This document shows positions 36,793-48,565 of a stretch of 64,000 nt of DNA, piece by piece. The notes under the pieces are model-generated. The model did no database searches, had not been told where the DNA came from, and was given only the letters and a program-made list of their open reading frames with translations. Source of the DNA: Hybos culiciformis (lineage: Eukaryota > Arthropoda > Insecta > Diptera > Hybotidae); NCBI GenBank assembly GCA_964007475.1, contig OZ023273.1, positions 30,181,557 through 30,245,556 on the forward strand. Reading direction: 5' to 3'. The position numbers and the translations under genes are program-made. Position 1 is the first letter of the stretch; every line of letters starts with the position of its first letter.

Positions 36793-38612
36793 TTATTTAT
36801 TTATTTATTTATTTATTTAGTTAGCTTAGATCAAGCTCATTTCAATTCAAAATACAAAATATAAATAAATATACAATAATCTCTTTTTTAAATATACAAA
36901 GCAGTAAGCAGCAAAAATCACTTTACTAATATACAAGCAATAAGCAACAAAGCTAATTTAGCACTAAAAGCAACACAATATAAAAATTACAAAACAATAA
37001 ATACAATACCATCATTACAATGTAATACTGCAAATCAAATATACAGTAATAAAAATAATAGCAATCTACAAGCTCGACTTTAATTTATGTTCCTGTTTCA
37101 CTTCAATTTTCTCTTTACCTTCACAATCATTAACCTACACCACCTGAATCCAGCCGGCAGCAACCAAATCTAAACCTCATAAAGCAATTTTTTTAAAGAG
37201 TTTTTATTGAGATGAAGATCAAAACTAGCCCTACAAGCATTTATACGATGCTTTCCTCTATTTACAATGGAATTAATATGAGATTGGAAATTCAGCTTTG
37301 CATCGCATAACACTCAAAAATCCTTTACTACTTCACTTTTATGAACAATAGTGCCACCAATTCTATAAAGAGATTGAATTGGATTCAATTTTCGAGTAAA
37401 TGTAATAAATTGGCATTTTGTTGGGTTAATAATTAAGTTATTCTTAATACACCATTCGTAAAAGTTGTCAATGTCTATCTGAAGAAGAGTACAATCCATA
37501 GAATCCCTAACTGGTCTGTATAACTTCATGTCATCAGCATATGCATTGATGGTGCTACGCTTAATGATTCTGACAACGTCATTAACCGTAATAACAAACA
37601 ACAATGGTCCAAGATGGCTACCTTGTGGGACTCCCGACAACGCAACGAATTCTTTTGATACTACAGAACGGAATTGAACAAAATATTTCCTATCCCGCAA
37701 ATAAGAAGAGATCCACTGAGTAAATGGAGAAGGGAAACCTAATGCGTGTAATTTGAATATAATAAGTTCATGGGAGAGGACATCAAATGCTTTACTGAAG
37801 TCTGTGTAAATAACATCTGTTTGACATCCGCTCTCCATATTAGCATAAGATTGACTTATAAGTTCCACGAGACTTGTGGTAGTAGATCTGTCCTTAATAA
37901 AGCCGTGCTGAAATTCGTCTAAAAATGGTTTACAATGGAAATATAAATGTTTAAACACCATTTTTTCAAACATCTTTGGAATAACTGAGAGTTTAGCTAT
38001 AGGCCTGTAATTACAGACATCAGACTTATTTCCACTTTTGTATATTGGTCTAATAAACGTGGATTTCCAGATCTCGGTTAACTGTGCAAGCCTAATTGAA
38101 TAATCAAAGAGAATGGCCACAATTCCACACAATGGAGCACTACACATCTTTAACACCAGTGCAGGGACTCCATCTGGGCCCGGCCTACAATCTTTATTCA
38201 GGGACTCAAGTTCTAATCTAACTTCATCAGAGTCAAAGTGAATTGCGGAAAAAGACGTTTTTGGAAAGGATTCTAAATACTGGAAATAACTACAATCTAC
38301 CTGAAAACTCGAGTTCACAGAATAACTTTTTGAAAAAAAATCAGAAAAGTAATTTGCGATGTCATACGAGCTTTGTGAGCTCTTATCATTATATTGCAAT
38401 GATGTGGGGAACCCATCATTTTTCTTTTTTATATTTACAAATTGCCAAAATTTCCGGGGATTGGATATCAAATCAACACCCATGTTATGTACATAGTTGT
38501 TGTACGCATTCTGAAGATTTTCTTTGAATTCAGTAAAAAGAGCTGCAAATCGTTGATGATCACCTTCGTCCTGAGTAATGACTACGTTTCTCATTATTGT
38601 TTTTTTCATCCT
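36793..38612 (-). mobile_element. 5'-truncated non-LTR retrotransposon (LINE), Jockey/CR1-like
   Basis: Read on the minus strand, the insertion starts near 38612, inside the linker before the reverse transcriptase. It carries the RT frame and a 3' UTR of about 350 nt, and ends in a (TAAA)n tail (36793-36820). A microsatellite tail and 5' truncation are typical of LINEs of the Jockey/CR1/L2 group. There is no endonuclease domain or ORF1, so the copy cannot be autonomous. A convincing target duplication was not found. Confidence 0.85.
37170..38609 (-). pseudogene. Broken LINE reverse transcriptase ORF
   Basis: The frame from 38609 gives 431 aa with ordered RT blocks: RPGPDGVPALVLK (about residues 142-154), YRPIAKLSVIPKMFEK (201-216), IYTDFSKAFDVLSHELI (267-283), SGVPQGSHLGPLLF (325-338) and AYADDMKLY (356-364), which holds the catalytic YADD. 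A single in-frame TGA at 37314-37316 stands where the family usually has G in KDLGV. Beyond it the same frame continues 47 codons (VLCDAKLNFQSHINSIVNRG and on) to TAG at 37170. The copy lacks its 5' half and is inactive. Few other disruptions suggest it is not ancient. Confidence 0.88.
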
Positions 38613-38723
38613 AAGTTATTTATTTACATATAATTAATTAATATTAAAACAATCATAACAATCTATGATTCAAATAAAAAACTCGAAACAAACAAAATCT
38701 GTATCACAATCAATTTAGGGTTA

Positions 38724-39189
38724 TGCCTTGGACAAACTGACACGATTAACATGTTCTTGATCAAGAACATGTTAATTTTATGTTTTTGAAGTAGTTTTCC
38801 CATAGTAATAAAAACAAGAACAAGAACATGTTCTTGCGAAAACATGTTGTTATTAAAGGATGGGTTGAGTAATTTTTACAAATATTTCGTGAGGCAATAT
38901 GTGGAAGGCATTAATGTTCACTGGGGTATCATTTTTGACGTTGACTTTGACAATTTTATGTTGTATTTATTTGTAAACAAATGAAAAAAAAGTTTGTTAT
39001 TGTTTTTTATTTTGAATTTGAATTGAATTTGTAGGTGATTGTATTGTTTACTTTTGTTTTTAAACTTGAGAAAAAAAAACAGATGTTTATCTGTTTTGTA
39101 AAACACGTTAAGGTAGTCTGTTCGGTCGATTTTAATAACATGTTTTTGTGCTCAAGAACATGTTTGTCGAGTTCAGTTTGTCCAAGGCA
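38724..39189. mobile_element. 466-bp MITE flanked by TTA
   Basis: Terminal inverted repeats start TGCCTTGGACAAACTGA (left 38724; right as reverse complement from 39189). Inside each is a related ACATGTTCTTGA motif, doubled at left as a 10-12 bp palindrome near 38749-38775. TTA flanks both ends (38721-38723 and 39190-39192), pointing to a PIF/Harbinger-type family. A shorter AT duplication cannot be excluded. A related, left-deleted copy lies at 53256-53483. There is no transposase. Confidence 0.75.
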
Positions 39190-39872
39190 TTACGCATACT
39201 AGAAAACTGTAGTTCAGTTGTAATTTCTTTAATAACTTTAAGTTTATATTTTTCTTTATTCACCATGATTACATTTTAGCTTATTTAATACCTTACAATC
39301 AATTATTACTTAAGAGCTACAGGATTTGCCTTTACAACTTAAATTAATATTAATATTAATATTAATAATAATAATAAAAAATATTTATTAGAGCAAGAGG
39401 GTGAGAAAAAAACTCTGTAAGATTTTTTATTTTTACATTTCTTTAATAAATAACTAAAAAAAAATACTTTGTTAAAAAAAAAAAGAAATATTATACAAAT
39501 ATGTACCTATAATACAAACGAAACAAAAGAAGGAAAAAACAAATTCAAGTTTTAAATTCCCGCTTTTTTTTCGAAATCGATAAAATGAACCGTGAACTGA
39601 AATTTACATTGAAGGTAAAACATAAATCAGCACACGACCACCACAGATGTTTAGTGTTGTCGACAGCGATATGAAAGGTAATAATTATGTACCTCACATA
39701 ATGTATACATTTTTTTTTTAAAATGTTTGTACTTTTTTACACGATTCAATGATAATGTTAGACAGGAAAATATCTAATTTTAATAATTTTTCTCACATCT
39801 TTTATAATATTTCCATAAAGGAGATATAAATAAATAACTAATATAAAAACCAAATTCAAACTATTAAGGTGG

Positions 39873-40230
39873 ATTCACACATATAAGTCACGTCAAAGTT
39901 CCGTCACCGTCAAGTATCAGTCAAAATCTTGGCCTGTGTCTACACACTTCAGTCACGTCACCGTTCCGACACCATTTTTTAGATAAAAAATAAAAACTTT
40001 GTTTTGTTTTTTTTGCTTTTAATTTCAAAAATGCCGTTAGTCAAAAAAAAAAAAAAATATCGTCGGAAAGTAATTTAATTTTGGCGGCTCATTGATAGTG
40101 AGACGAATGATGGTTCGGTGACGTAACGGCATTTAAATTATGTAGACAGTTCATTTAAATTACAAGGAACGAATTTTTTTTTGACTGAAATGACGTGCCG
40201 GTGACTTGACGTGACTGCAATGTGTGAATT
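39873..40230. mobile_element. Degenerate inverted-repeat element
   Basis: The left arm (39873-39930) reads ATTCACACAT..AAGTCACGTCAAAG, then CGTCACCGTCAAGTATCAGT. The right arm (40181-40230), reverse-complemented, reads AATTCACACATTGCAGTCAC, then GTCAAGTCACCGGCACGTCA and TTTCAGTCAA. A second inverted motif inside (GTCACGTCACCG at about 39954; CGGTGACGTAACG at about 40120) repeats the theme, so TGACGT/ACGTCA occurs many times. The termini and target duplication are unclear. TTAAGGTGGATTCACAC at the left resembles ends of known dipteran MITEs, an impression only. Confidence 0.6.
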
Positions 40231-43200
40231 GACGTGAATTGCGTAAAAAAAAATGTTTTTAAAAATATGACGTAAAATGTACTTTAGAAAAATTAAAATA
40301 ATAATATACTACTGGCAACCCCAAAAAAATTACAAATGTCGAACTTTTTTTCATTTTCTCGACGAGGAGGAAAAAAATTTTTTTTTTTACTAAAAACTTT
40401 TAACAAAATTAAAATTATAGAAATAAAATTAAGAAACTAAAAGAAATTTATTTTATAAATAAAATAATTAATAGAATTTAGTTAATTTCTAAAATAAAAT
40501 AACTAATAAATAAAGAAAAATGAGAAATTTAATGAAATACTTAATTTATAAAAAACTTTCTTGTTAACAAAAAAAGTGTGTTTTTTTTTTTCTGTGACGA
40601 AACATCAAAAAAAATTTTCATTAGAGAAAAAAATTCATTAAAAAAGTAAAAGTAAAAAAAAATTTAAAATAAATAAATTAATTTAATTTATTAAAAATTT
40701 ATTCAATTTTAGAAATAAATTGAAACAATTTTTAATAAAATATTTAGCTTAAAAATTTTTTTATTTTTATTTTTATTTTTTTTTTCAAAATAAAGCAAAA
40801 ATTATAAAAAGAGAAGAGAATAAAACGAATATTTGTTTTAAAAAAATGGCGTTTGTTGGAAAATGAAAATGAATATTTCGGAATCGTCATAGTGTGAGTG
40901 ACATTTTGTTCCTTTTACTGAAATTAAGGTTTTTTTTTTTTTGGTTCGACTTCTTCACATTTTTTGAAAGAAAAAAATTATGTTTTAAAAAATTTCTCAC
41001 CTTCAGTCAGACTGCCGCTGGCGCTTTCAGTTAATTTTAAAAAGCGTCTGTCTCTATTGAGGCTTTTAAAAATAAAGAACTAAGAATATTTTATGCGGAG
41101 AAATTCGAATAATTAGCATTTTTATTTTTATTTTTTCTCGTGTGGTGGTGAAATTAATAAAACGAGCCTACATAATTATTGGTAGTAGGTAGGTAGGTAC
41201 CTATTTGCAATGCAACGTTGCTTAGTGGTCGTCGAACACAAAAATATAGGGAAATCTATACCTGCTTAGGCCCACTTCTTTACATACATCTGATTCGGAA
41301 ATTGAATGAATTTCGTATGTGTTTCATAGATGAACTTAAACCCAATCCGCAATTAACTACTTAGCTACTTAGGCTCCTATACTTTATATTTGACATAAGA
41401 TCCAAGTGCCATTTGAATTACTTATCAATCAAAACTATAGGTATATTATACCTACCTACCTTAACTAGGTAGGTACCTACCTAATTATTTGACTTCACTT
41501 ATTTAACTTAACGAATTAACCTGACAAAACATTAAGAAAGAAAAATTTTTCTAGAAAATTTCATTTAAAATTTGACACGTTTATTTTGAAAAGTTTTCGT
41601 CAGCGATTCGTCACAAAGGAATGTGTAGGCAATTAATTTTGGCACAAATTATAACTGAATACTACTCTAAACTATAGAAAAATTCATAAATTAGGCTTTA
41701 ATTAATAATATATGTATGATTATGTCCTTCCTCTGAGTAATATAAAAACAATCCCATCAAGAGTTTTTTGATAAATTTTTTTTTTTTGCTGAAAAAGACG
41801 GGGACAATCGGGTTAATAAATTCAAATTCGTGCAGGTGTAATAATAAAAAATGATCGCTTTTGATATGAATATTAGGTAGGTATCTACCACCTAGGTTAG
41901 TACCTACCCTCGTATCTACCTAATCTAATTTGTAATATTGAAACCATTTTTATTATGACTTCAAATTATGAGAAATTATTATGAGATCTTACGAAAATCC
42001 TATTCGAGTGAAACTAGAACATCATTAAATTTAATGTAAATAATTTGTTAATTTGTTATTATTATTATTGTATTATAAATTATACGAAATACTAATAAAC
42101 TTCTAATTCACCTAATATATTTATTAATCCAGGTACCTAATCTATTTATTAATCTAGGTTCCTAAAAAATGGAATTTGTTATTAGGATTTCCGTAAAACG
42201 TTCGATCTTATTTTTGTAATATCTACAAAAATTATTTATTTATTTTTGGACATATTTATTTTTGGACAAAATATCAGTGCCCAGCATTATTCTAATTTAA
42301 TTTGAAACGCAATTTTGTGTTATTTCACCTTTCCATGGACACTTGATAATTTCACGCACCCTATTTAAATGCAAATAAATATTCTTACTTATGTATGATG
42401 CAGAAAAGATTTTCTAGTTATAATTTTTATTTTCAACAACTGGCTACCTACCTTAATAAAAATTAATCTATTTTTTTTTATTATTTTTTTTTTTAGGAAA
42501 TACAAAATAACTAAATTCTAAATCACACAATTGGAAAAGAAGGGCATACATTAAAACTTGTATCTGATTTTGAAGGAGTAACAAAGAAAAAAAAAAATTG
42601 ACAGTCGGTAATTAATTTTACGCTAAATTTTTTCATTTAGCAAAAGTCCAATCAATTTTTATTTTTAGAAAAAAGATTCGGCAAAAAAAAAATTCACAAC
42701 AGTTAACTTAAAAAAAAAAAAAAATAATTTCAATCAAATCAAAATAGGAACTGATTAATACTTTTTTGTGGAAAATATAAACAAAATTTGTAAGGTAAAA
42801 ATTTTCATAAAAATATTTATTTTTATTATTTTTAATTATTATACTCTCTGAGTATGGTGTGAACATTGTTTATTATCTTGTTTATTATTATTTATTTAAT
42901 TAAATGGAATAATGGACAGATTTAAATTTTTAATGTTATTCTCAAGCCGTTTGAAAAGATGCTCATTATGTTTCCAAGAACATTAATAAAATAATAAACT
43001 AAAAACAATAAAAATAGTTATGAGAAACAGAAATATATAAGTAAGCAACTTTTAACTAAAAATATGTTTTTTTTTTTTTAATTTATTTTCATAAAAGCCT
43101 TTTCAAAATAAATGCCTTCCTTAACTTAACCCAAATATTCCGGCCTTTCAACATGTTTAAATTTACGATTTTTTTAGCTGTACTTAGATGTACTACTCTC

Positions 43201-43833
43201 TACTTTTATTTTGATGTAATTCGGTAACTTACATGTATACCTATTTTCACTAGAATAAAATGACGAATAGAATTTTGCACAGTCAGTTTGATAATAAGTG
43301 GGATAGATTTTAAAATTGTTATTGAGATTGAGTTTAAAAATTGTTTTTAGCTTTATTTTATGAATCCTACTCGTAACATAAGAACTAGACAGAATTTTAT
43401 CAAGAAAAATAATTTGATTTAATTTTACAAAAATAATTATAATAATTTTAACTTAAACTCTAATTAATTTTTTTTTAATTTAAAGTTTTATTTATTTTTA
43501 GATTTTTGCATAAATAAAACAACTCAGCCAACTCAAAAGCTTAATAGACATCGTCGCCAACATTAAATCACCATTAATCAACATTAAAAAGTTTCATTAT
43601 AAAATAATTTATAATTAATAAAAAATTTTGACTGAAGTTATATAATATTATCTATTTATAGTTAAGAAATTTATATAACGAAACTAAAAAAATTGTACAT
43701 AAGGCCACCTTTAAAATTTTCTGAATTTAAAAATTAATAATTTAATTTTAGTAATAATAAAAAAAAAAACAAAAAACTTAGTCACAAATAGTTAAAAAAT
43801 AAATAAAAATTTTTCGACAAATTTCATAACAAA
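40231..43833. other. Region upstream of dco
   Basis: No coding sequence supported. A less A+T-rich patch at about 40840-41110 (TCAGTCAGACTGCCGCTGGC and neighbours) could include a promoter or 5' non-coding exon of dco. A pyrimidine-AG at about 43500 (TTTATTTTTAG) followed by less A-rich sequence up to the ATG could be the acceptor of a 5' UTR exon. Neither can be shown without transcripts. Long poly-A and poly-T runs fill much of the rest. Confidence 0.45.
41180..41935. repeat. GTAG/CTAC palindromic short-repeat clusters
   Basis: Clusters of GGTAGGTACCTACC-type sequence occur at about 41186-41210, 41448-41482 and 41876-41930. The tetramer GTAG and its complement meet as self-complementary GGTACC cores. 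Similar bits occur near 36310, 36445, 42130, 52171, 52432, 52511 and 52640, but very few in the first 35 kb. Confidence 0.6.
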
Positions 43834-44823
43834 ATGGAACTTAGAGTTGGAAATAAATATCGTTTGGGGAGAAAAATTGGTTCCGGCTCTTTCGGTGATA
43901 TCTATTTAGGCACAACAATAAATACTGGAGAAGAAGTTGCTATTAAACTAGAATGTATTCGCACTAAACATCCGCAATTGCATATTGAATCGAAATTTTA
44001 TAAAATGATGCAAGGCGGCATTGGTATACCGCGTATTATATGGTGCGGTTCTGAAGGTGATTATAATGTTATGGTAATGGAATTGTTAGGACCATCATTG
44101 GAAGATCTTTTTAATTTTTGTTCACGGCGTTTTTCGTTAAAAACTGTTCTACTATTAGCTGATCAAATGATATCAAGAATTGATTTCATTCATTCACGTG
44201 ATTTTATTCATCGTGATATAAAGCCAGATAATTTTTTAATGGGCCTGGGGAAGAAGGGCAATCTAGTTTATATTATAGATTTTGGCTTGGCTAAAAAATT
44301 TCGTGATGCTCGATCATTACGTCATATCCCATATAGAGAAAATAAAAATTTAACTGGAACTGCACGTTATGCATCAATTAATACACATTTAGGTATTGAA
44401 CAATCCAGACGTGACGATTTGGAATCATTAGGTTATGTTTTAATGTATTTCAATTTGGGCACATTACCATGGCAAGGTTTAAAAGCTGCTAACAAACGCC
44501 AAAAATATGAACGAATTTCGGAAAAAAAACTTTCAACCCCAATTTTAGCATTATGTAAAGGCTTTCCAAGCGAATTTGCTAATTATTTAAATTACTGCCG
44601 CCAACTGCATTTTGAACAACGTCCTGATTATTGTTACTTACGCAAATCATTTCGTAACTTATTTCATCGTTTGGGATTTACTTACGATTATGTGTTTGAT
44701 TGGAATTTATTAAAATTCGGAGGATCAAGAAATTCACAACAACAGCAACAACAACCAGATGGTGGTGGTGATTTAGTCGATGGTAGTAATAATGCAGGAG
44801 TTGCGAGTGCGAGTAAACAACTG
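43834..44823 (+). CDS. dco: dco coding exon 1 (entire kinase domain)
   Basis: 330 codons, from [20 protein letters not shown] to SASKQL, ending CTG before GTAAGT. The whole catalytic domain is in one exon. Reading into the intron adds 6 codons and a stop, which is an artefact of ignoring the splice site. Confidence 0.95.
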
Positions 44824-45378
44824 GTAAGTTTCATAGACAAATAATTTTAAAATAAATAATTCACTATAGTTAAATTTTATAACAATCTAAATGATTGAGT
44901 TACTATATTTTTGATTTATTTATTTATTCATTAAAATTTACTATTTATATAATCAATTATTTAATTTAAATACATTAATCATTTCTATTAGAGATATTCG
45001 GTTTTTGTGTTTTCTTTCTCTTAAAAAAACTGAGAAAAAAAAATGTATTTCTAGGTAAAAATTTTGAGCTTTAAAACAGTTTTTCCATAAAAATTAATTT
45101 ACAAACTTCCTCCTTCCTTATTGTATTTTTTATTTTCTTCTCTTCGACATAGAAAAACTAAGCAATTATTTTTTTTTTACTTTCAGACAAGTTCAACCGG
45201 TGGGGTTGCCGGTGTTGGTTTGATAAATAATTCTGGATTGGATGATAATTTAGCAGGTGGTGCTGGTGGTGCAACTACGAATTCATCTAGACAACCATAT
45301 GATACACCTGAAAGAAGACCTTCTATTCGAATGAGAGGTCAGCAGCAAACTATTAATGATGGCAGAAATCCTAAATAA
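43834..45378 (+). CDS. dco: Casein kinase I delta/epsilon, Discs overgrown / Doubletime
   Basis: A Ser/Thr kinase that phosphorylates PERIOD in the circadian clock and acts in Hippo/Fat, Wnt and Hedgehog signalling, in cytoplasm and nucleus. Two coding exons (43834-44823 and 45187-45378), phase-0 intron with donor GTAAGT and acceptor ACTTTCAG, encode 393 aa against 440 remembered for Drosophila. Kinase domain residues 9-277: GSGSFG glycine loop (16-21), catalytic K38, HRDIKPDN (126-133, catalytic D128), DFG (149-151), CK1-type [10 protein letters not shown] and KRQK (221-224). Residues known from clock alleles are wild type: P47 (dbtS), M80 (dbtL) and R178 (tau). The C-terminal tail is diverged, with Q6 at 302-307. 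[13 protein letters not shown] favours a fly dco over other CK1 genes. ATG context ACAAAATGGA is good. Confidence 0.97.
45187..45378 (+). CDS. dco: dco coding exon 2 (C-terminal tail)
   Basis: 63 codons and TAA after the polypyrimidine-AG ending at 45186. It encodes a Gly/Ala-rich stretch, then [20 protein letters not shown] and ends GRNPK. It joins exon 1 in phase 0. The RRPSIRMR segment is basic and offers Ser/Thr sites for the autophosphorylation known to inhibit CK1 delta/epsilon; the assignment of particular sites is inference. Confidence 0.85.
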   Translation, partial: TSSTGGVAGVGLINNSGLDDNLAGGAGGATTNSSRQPYDTPERRPSIRMRGQQQTINDGRNPK

Positions 45379-48154
45379 TATTGTGTTTAATTTTTTATTT
45401 CATTAAGATTTTTGTTTAAAAAAGAACATTTTTTATGAGTATAAATTTAGAATATGAAAAATGAAACAAATTATCATGAGAAATAGTTTTTTTTTTATTA
45501 TAAACCCCGAAAAAAATTTCTTATAAAGAAAATTTAAAACAAAATGGGGAAAGAACTGTTTGCATTTCAATTTTTGAAAAATATTGAGATATCAGCAATA
45601 ATATTTTTTCTAATTTAAATATAATTTAAAATTTCATAACACCCCTTATAGTCACGCCTTCATCTCTTTGATTCGTATAAAAATTTGGCAGTTTGATATA
45701 TTGGATATTTTAAAAATAAAATAATGTCTTTGTTTTTCGAATTTTTGTTTGGGTCTAAAATTAATAATGGAAATGAGAAATTTTCTTAGAATTTTGATTT
45801 TTAGTCGTTTTATCAATGTTTTGGTTTAAAAAATCAATTTACGTTAACTACTTAAAAATTGTTTAAAATCTAAATTATAAATTTCATGCAACATTAAAAA
45901 ATTCTTCAAAAGCTTCCTAAGTATTTCGCGTCAGATACAAAACATTGAATAAAATGTTTTTCAAATATTTTTCAAAAATTAAAACAAACTTAACAAATTT
46001 ATGATAAATTAAAATGTTTAAAAAAAAAATTATAATATAGTTATATTAAGAAGTAAACAGATTTACTCATTTTTATATAAAAAACTTAAATTAGTATAAT
46101 TATTAGTATTAAGATACAAAATAAAACTTTTTTTTTAATATCATCTTTGTTCAACTACTCATATGCGAATGCCTGAATTAATTACATTTTTGGTAATACT
46201 AAAGGAACATCTTAGCTTCATTCAAAAGCTATAATTTTTTTTTTTTTTCATGAAATAATTTGAATAAATTTCAGACGCGGCAGAATTGTTATATTTTGTC
46301 AATGGGAGAAAGAAAAAAATTATGAATTAAAAATATCATAAAAATCAAAATTTACTATTCAAATTAAAAACGTAATTAAATTTGTAATTAATCTACTGTC
46401 TCTACTGTCAGTACATGGTTAAAGGAAAATTATCTGCTTGTCCATTTAGTTTTGTTTTTTTTTTTTTTCATCAAAAAAAAAATTGTTTTCGCGAACTAAA
46501 ATATTATTTATTTTGATTTTATTTTCAAGATTAATTTTTTTTTCAGAACTTTAAGAAAAAAAAAAATTCTTTAAATATTTTAGCAATCCTCATATATTTT
46601 AAGTACGATAAATAAAAAATTTTAACTATTATTTTTTAGAATTTATATTAAGAATTTTTAAAAGAAATAATTTTGTAACACTTCTCTAATTGATTTTAAT
46701 TTGCAATAAAGGACTCTTTGATTGTTAATAAATTTAATGGCATATTTTTGGTATAACAAATTTATTTTATATTGAAAATGTACTTAAGAAGTGAGGAAGC
46801 GACGAATTTAATTCCGTGAAGAGCTAAACCAAGGAAATAAAGCTTCTTAACTGTGTTTCGCTAACAATTAATTCAAATTTCTGTTCGATTCTATATCTAA
46901 TATCTTTCAAAAACAATTGCAACCAAAATTTGTTGAAGGCTTTAGTAATAGAATTTGGACTGTGACTGCATAACTTAAAAAAAAAAAAAAAGAAGAATAT
47001 TTGAGTTTAGGGTTCAACTTGAAAGAAGACTATTTAAAAAAAAATAAGAAGTAGATATCTTTCTGCATATATATTATTATGATTTCTTTTTCATACATAT
47101 ACGGTTCTGAGACATTTATTTTATATATGTACCTAAACAACGGTGTCAGAATTTTTGCATTTGAGCCCATAATAATTGTAAATGAGCATTAATTGTTTTT
47201 AAAGACGCAATAACTTCTAAATAACAAATTAAAAATATATTTTTTAAAATATAAGTGTTATCTAACAAAGTAAATACCGATTTTTTTTTTTTAGAAAAAA
47301 TTTAAAATAAAATTTAAAATTATACATAAATCATAATTAATAATAAAATATCAAAAACAAAATAAAATTTATTTGTATTTTGGATGTATAAAAAAAAAAA
47401 AAAAAAAAAAAACAAACAAAATTAAGATAAAAAAAAAAAATATTAATGAAAAAGTGAAACTAAAACTAGGCATAATATGAATTCAATTTTTAAAATAGAA
47501 TTAAAAATTTTAAAAAAAATATTGATATGTAAAATTACAAAAACTTTAAAAAATTGTTCTAAAAACTAGTTTTTAATCTTAAGAGAAATGTTTTTTTTTT
47601 TTTTTTTTTTAATTAATTAATTAATTATTTCAACAAAAAAAATTTATATAATTTTCTTAACACAAAATTATTTTTGTCAATAAATTAAAAATAATGAAGA
47701 AAAAAAAAAAAAAAACTAATTTTACAATTCAAAATTTATAACTGTATCTCTGTATAAAGTAAACATAAACATATTAAAAGTATAAAAAAAAAATAACATA
47801 AATAGAAATTGGAAAATTGTAAAAATATATTAAAAAAAAAAAAAAATCAATATTTTTAATTAAAATAATAAAACTAATGTGTATCAGCAGAAATTTTTCT
47901 TTTTACTTTTGTTACACCTATTCATTGTGGGCGATATATGTATTATTATTATATGTTCGATATTCAGTTATCAAAAACATTAATACAATAATATCACCAA
48001 AAATAAAAAAAAAAAACAATTCTAAGAGAAGTTTTGATATTTTTAAGAGTAAAAATCAAAATAAAATAAATAATTTAATCATGCTACAAATATTCTTTTA
48101 TACACTTTTTCACATAAATCTAACTAAAATGTAGAATATCATTACCATTACGTC
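45379..48154. other. dco 3' flank, A+T-rich
   Basis: Probably includes a dco 3' UTR of unknown length. It has very long homopolymers: about 23 A near 47390-47412 and about 22 T near 47590-47611. The open frame 47877-48134 is low-complexity and unrecognised. No gene is supported. Confidence 0.55.
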
Positions 48155-48565
48155 CAGTGGTGATATTTGAAATTTTTTAACAATCTGGACCTACTTAAAA
48201 AACATATTTGCTCTATAAATTGAAACTCGAAGTTCTTAAGGTTCAGCAGAGTCACACTTCAAATATGATGCCATCAGGAATAAACTTTACCAAACTGAAT
48301 AACCTCATATTCATTCTGTTGAATCTTCTTTCAGTTTCTTCGGCGGTCGGATTTAATAATAGATAAATACAAAATTATTTAAGCTCTAATAATACTATTT
48401 GGTGTATTTGTAACTTCAGCGTATCTGTGTCATCTGTACAAAGTTCAAAGTCGTTTACTGAAAAATTGTATGAAATTATTTAATATGATTAAGTTATACT
48501 ATTTTTTTTAAATTTTAAGAAGCGATGTGTTACGACAGCACCGAACCGCCAAAATATTACCACTG
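48155..48565. mobile_element. hAT-type MITE (CAGTGG...CCACTG)
   Basis: 411 bp with inverted ends CAGTGGTGATATTT (48155) and, reverse-complemented from 48565, CAGTGGTAATATTT. CAG/CTG termini with 8-bp duplications are typical of hAT elements. The flanks are ATTACGTC (48147-48154) and GTTACGTC (48566-48573), 7 of 8 identical. The interior is less A+T rich than the surroundings and has no transposase. Confidence 0.75.

Noticed and set aside
36776..38632. TTTACATATA on both sides of the LINE as a target duplication
   Set aside because: On the 3' side it is separated from the tail by about 7 bp, and in such AT-rich DNA a 10-bp match is weak evidence.
38663..39106. Minus-strand open frames inside the TTA-flanked MITE
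   Set aside because: They run through terminal repeats and low-complexity sequence; no transposase motifs.
47877..48134. 85-codon frame downstream of dco
   Set aside because: Low-complexity Lys/Asn/Ile peptide between homopolymer tracts; not supported as a gene.
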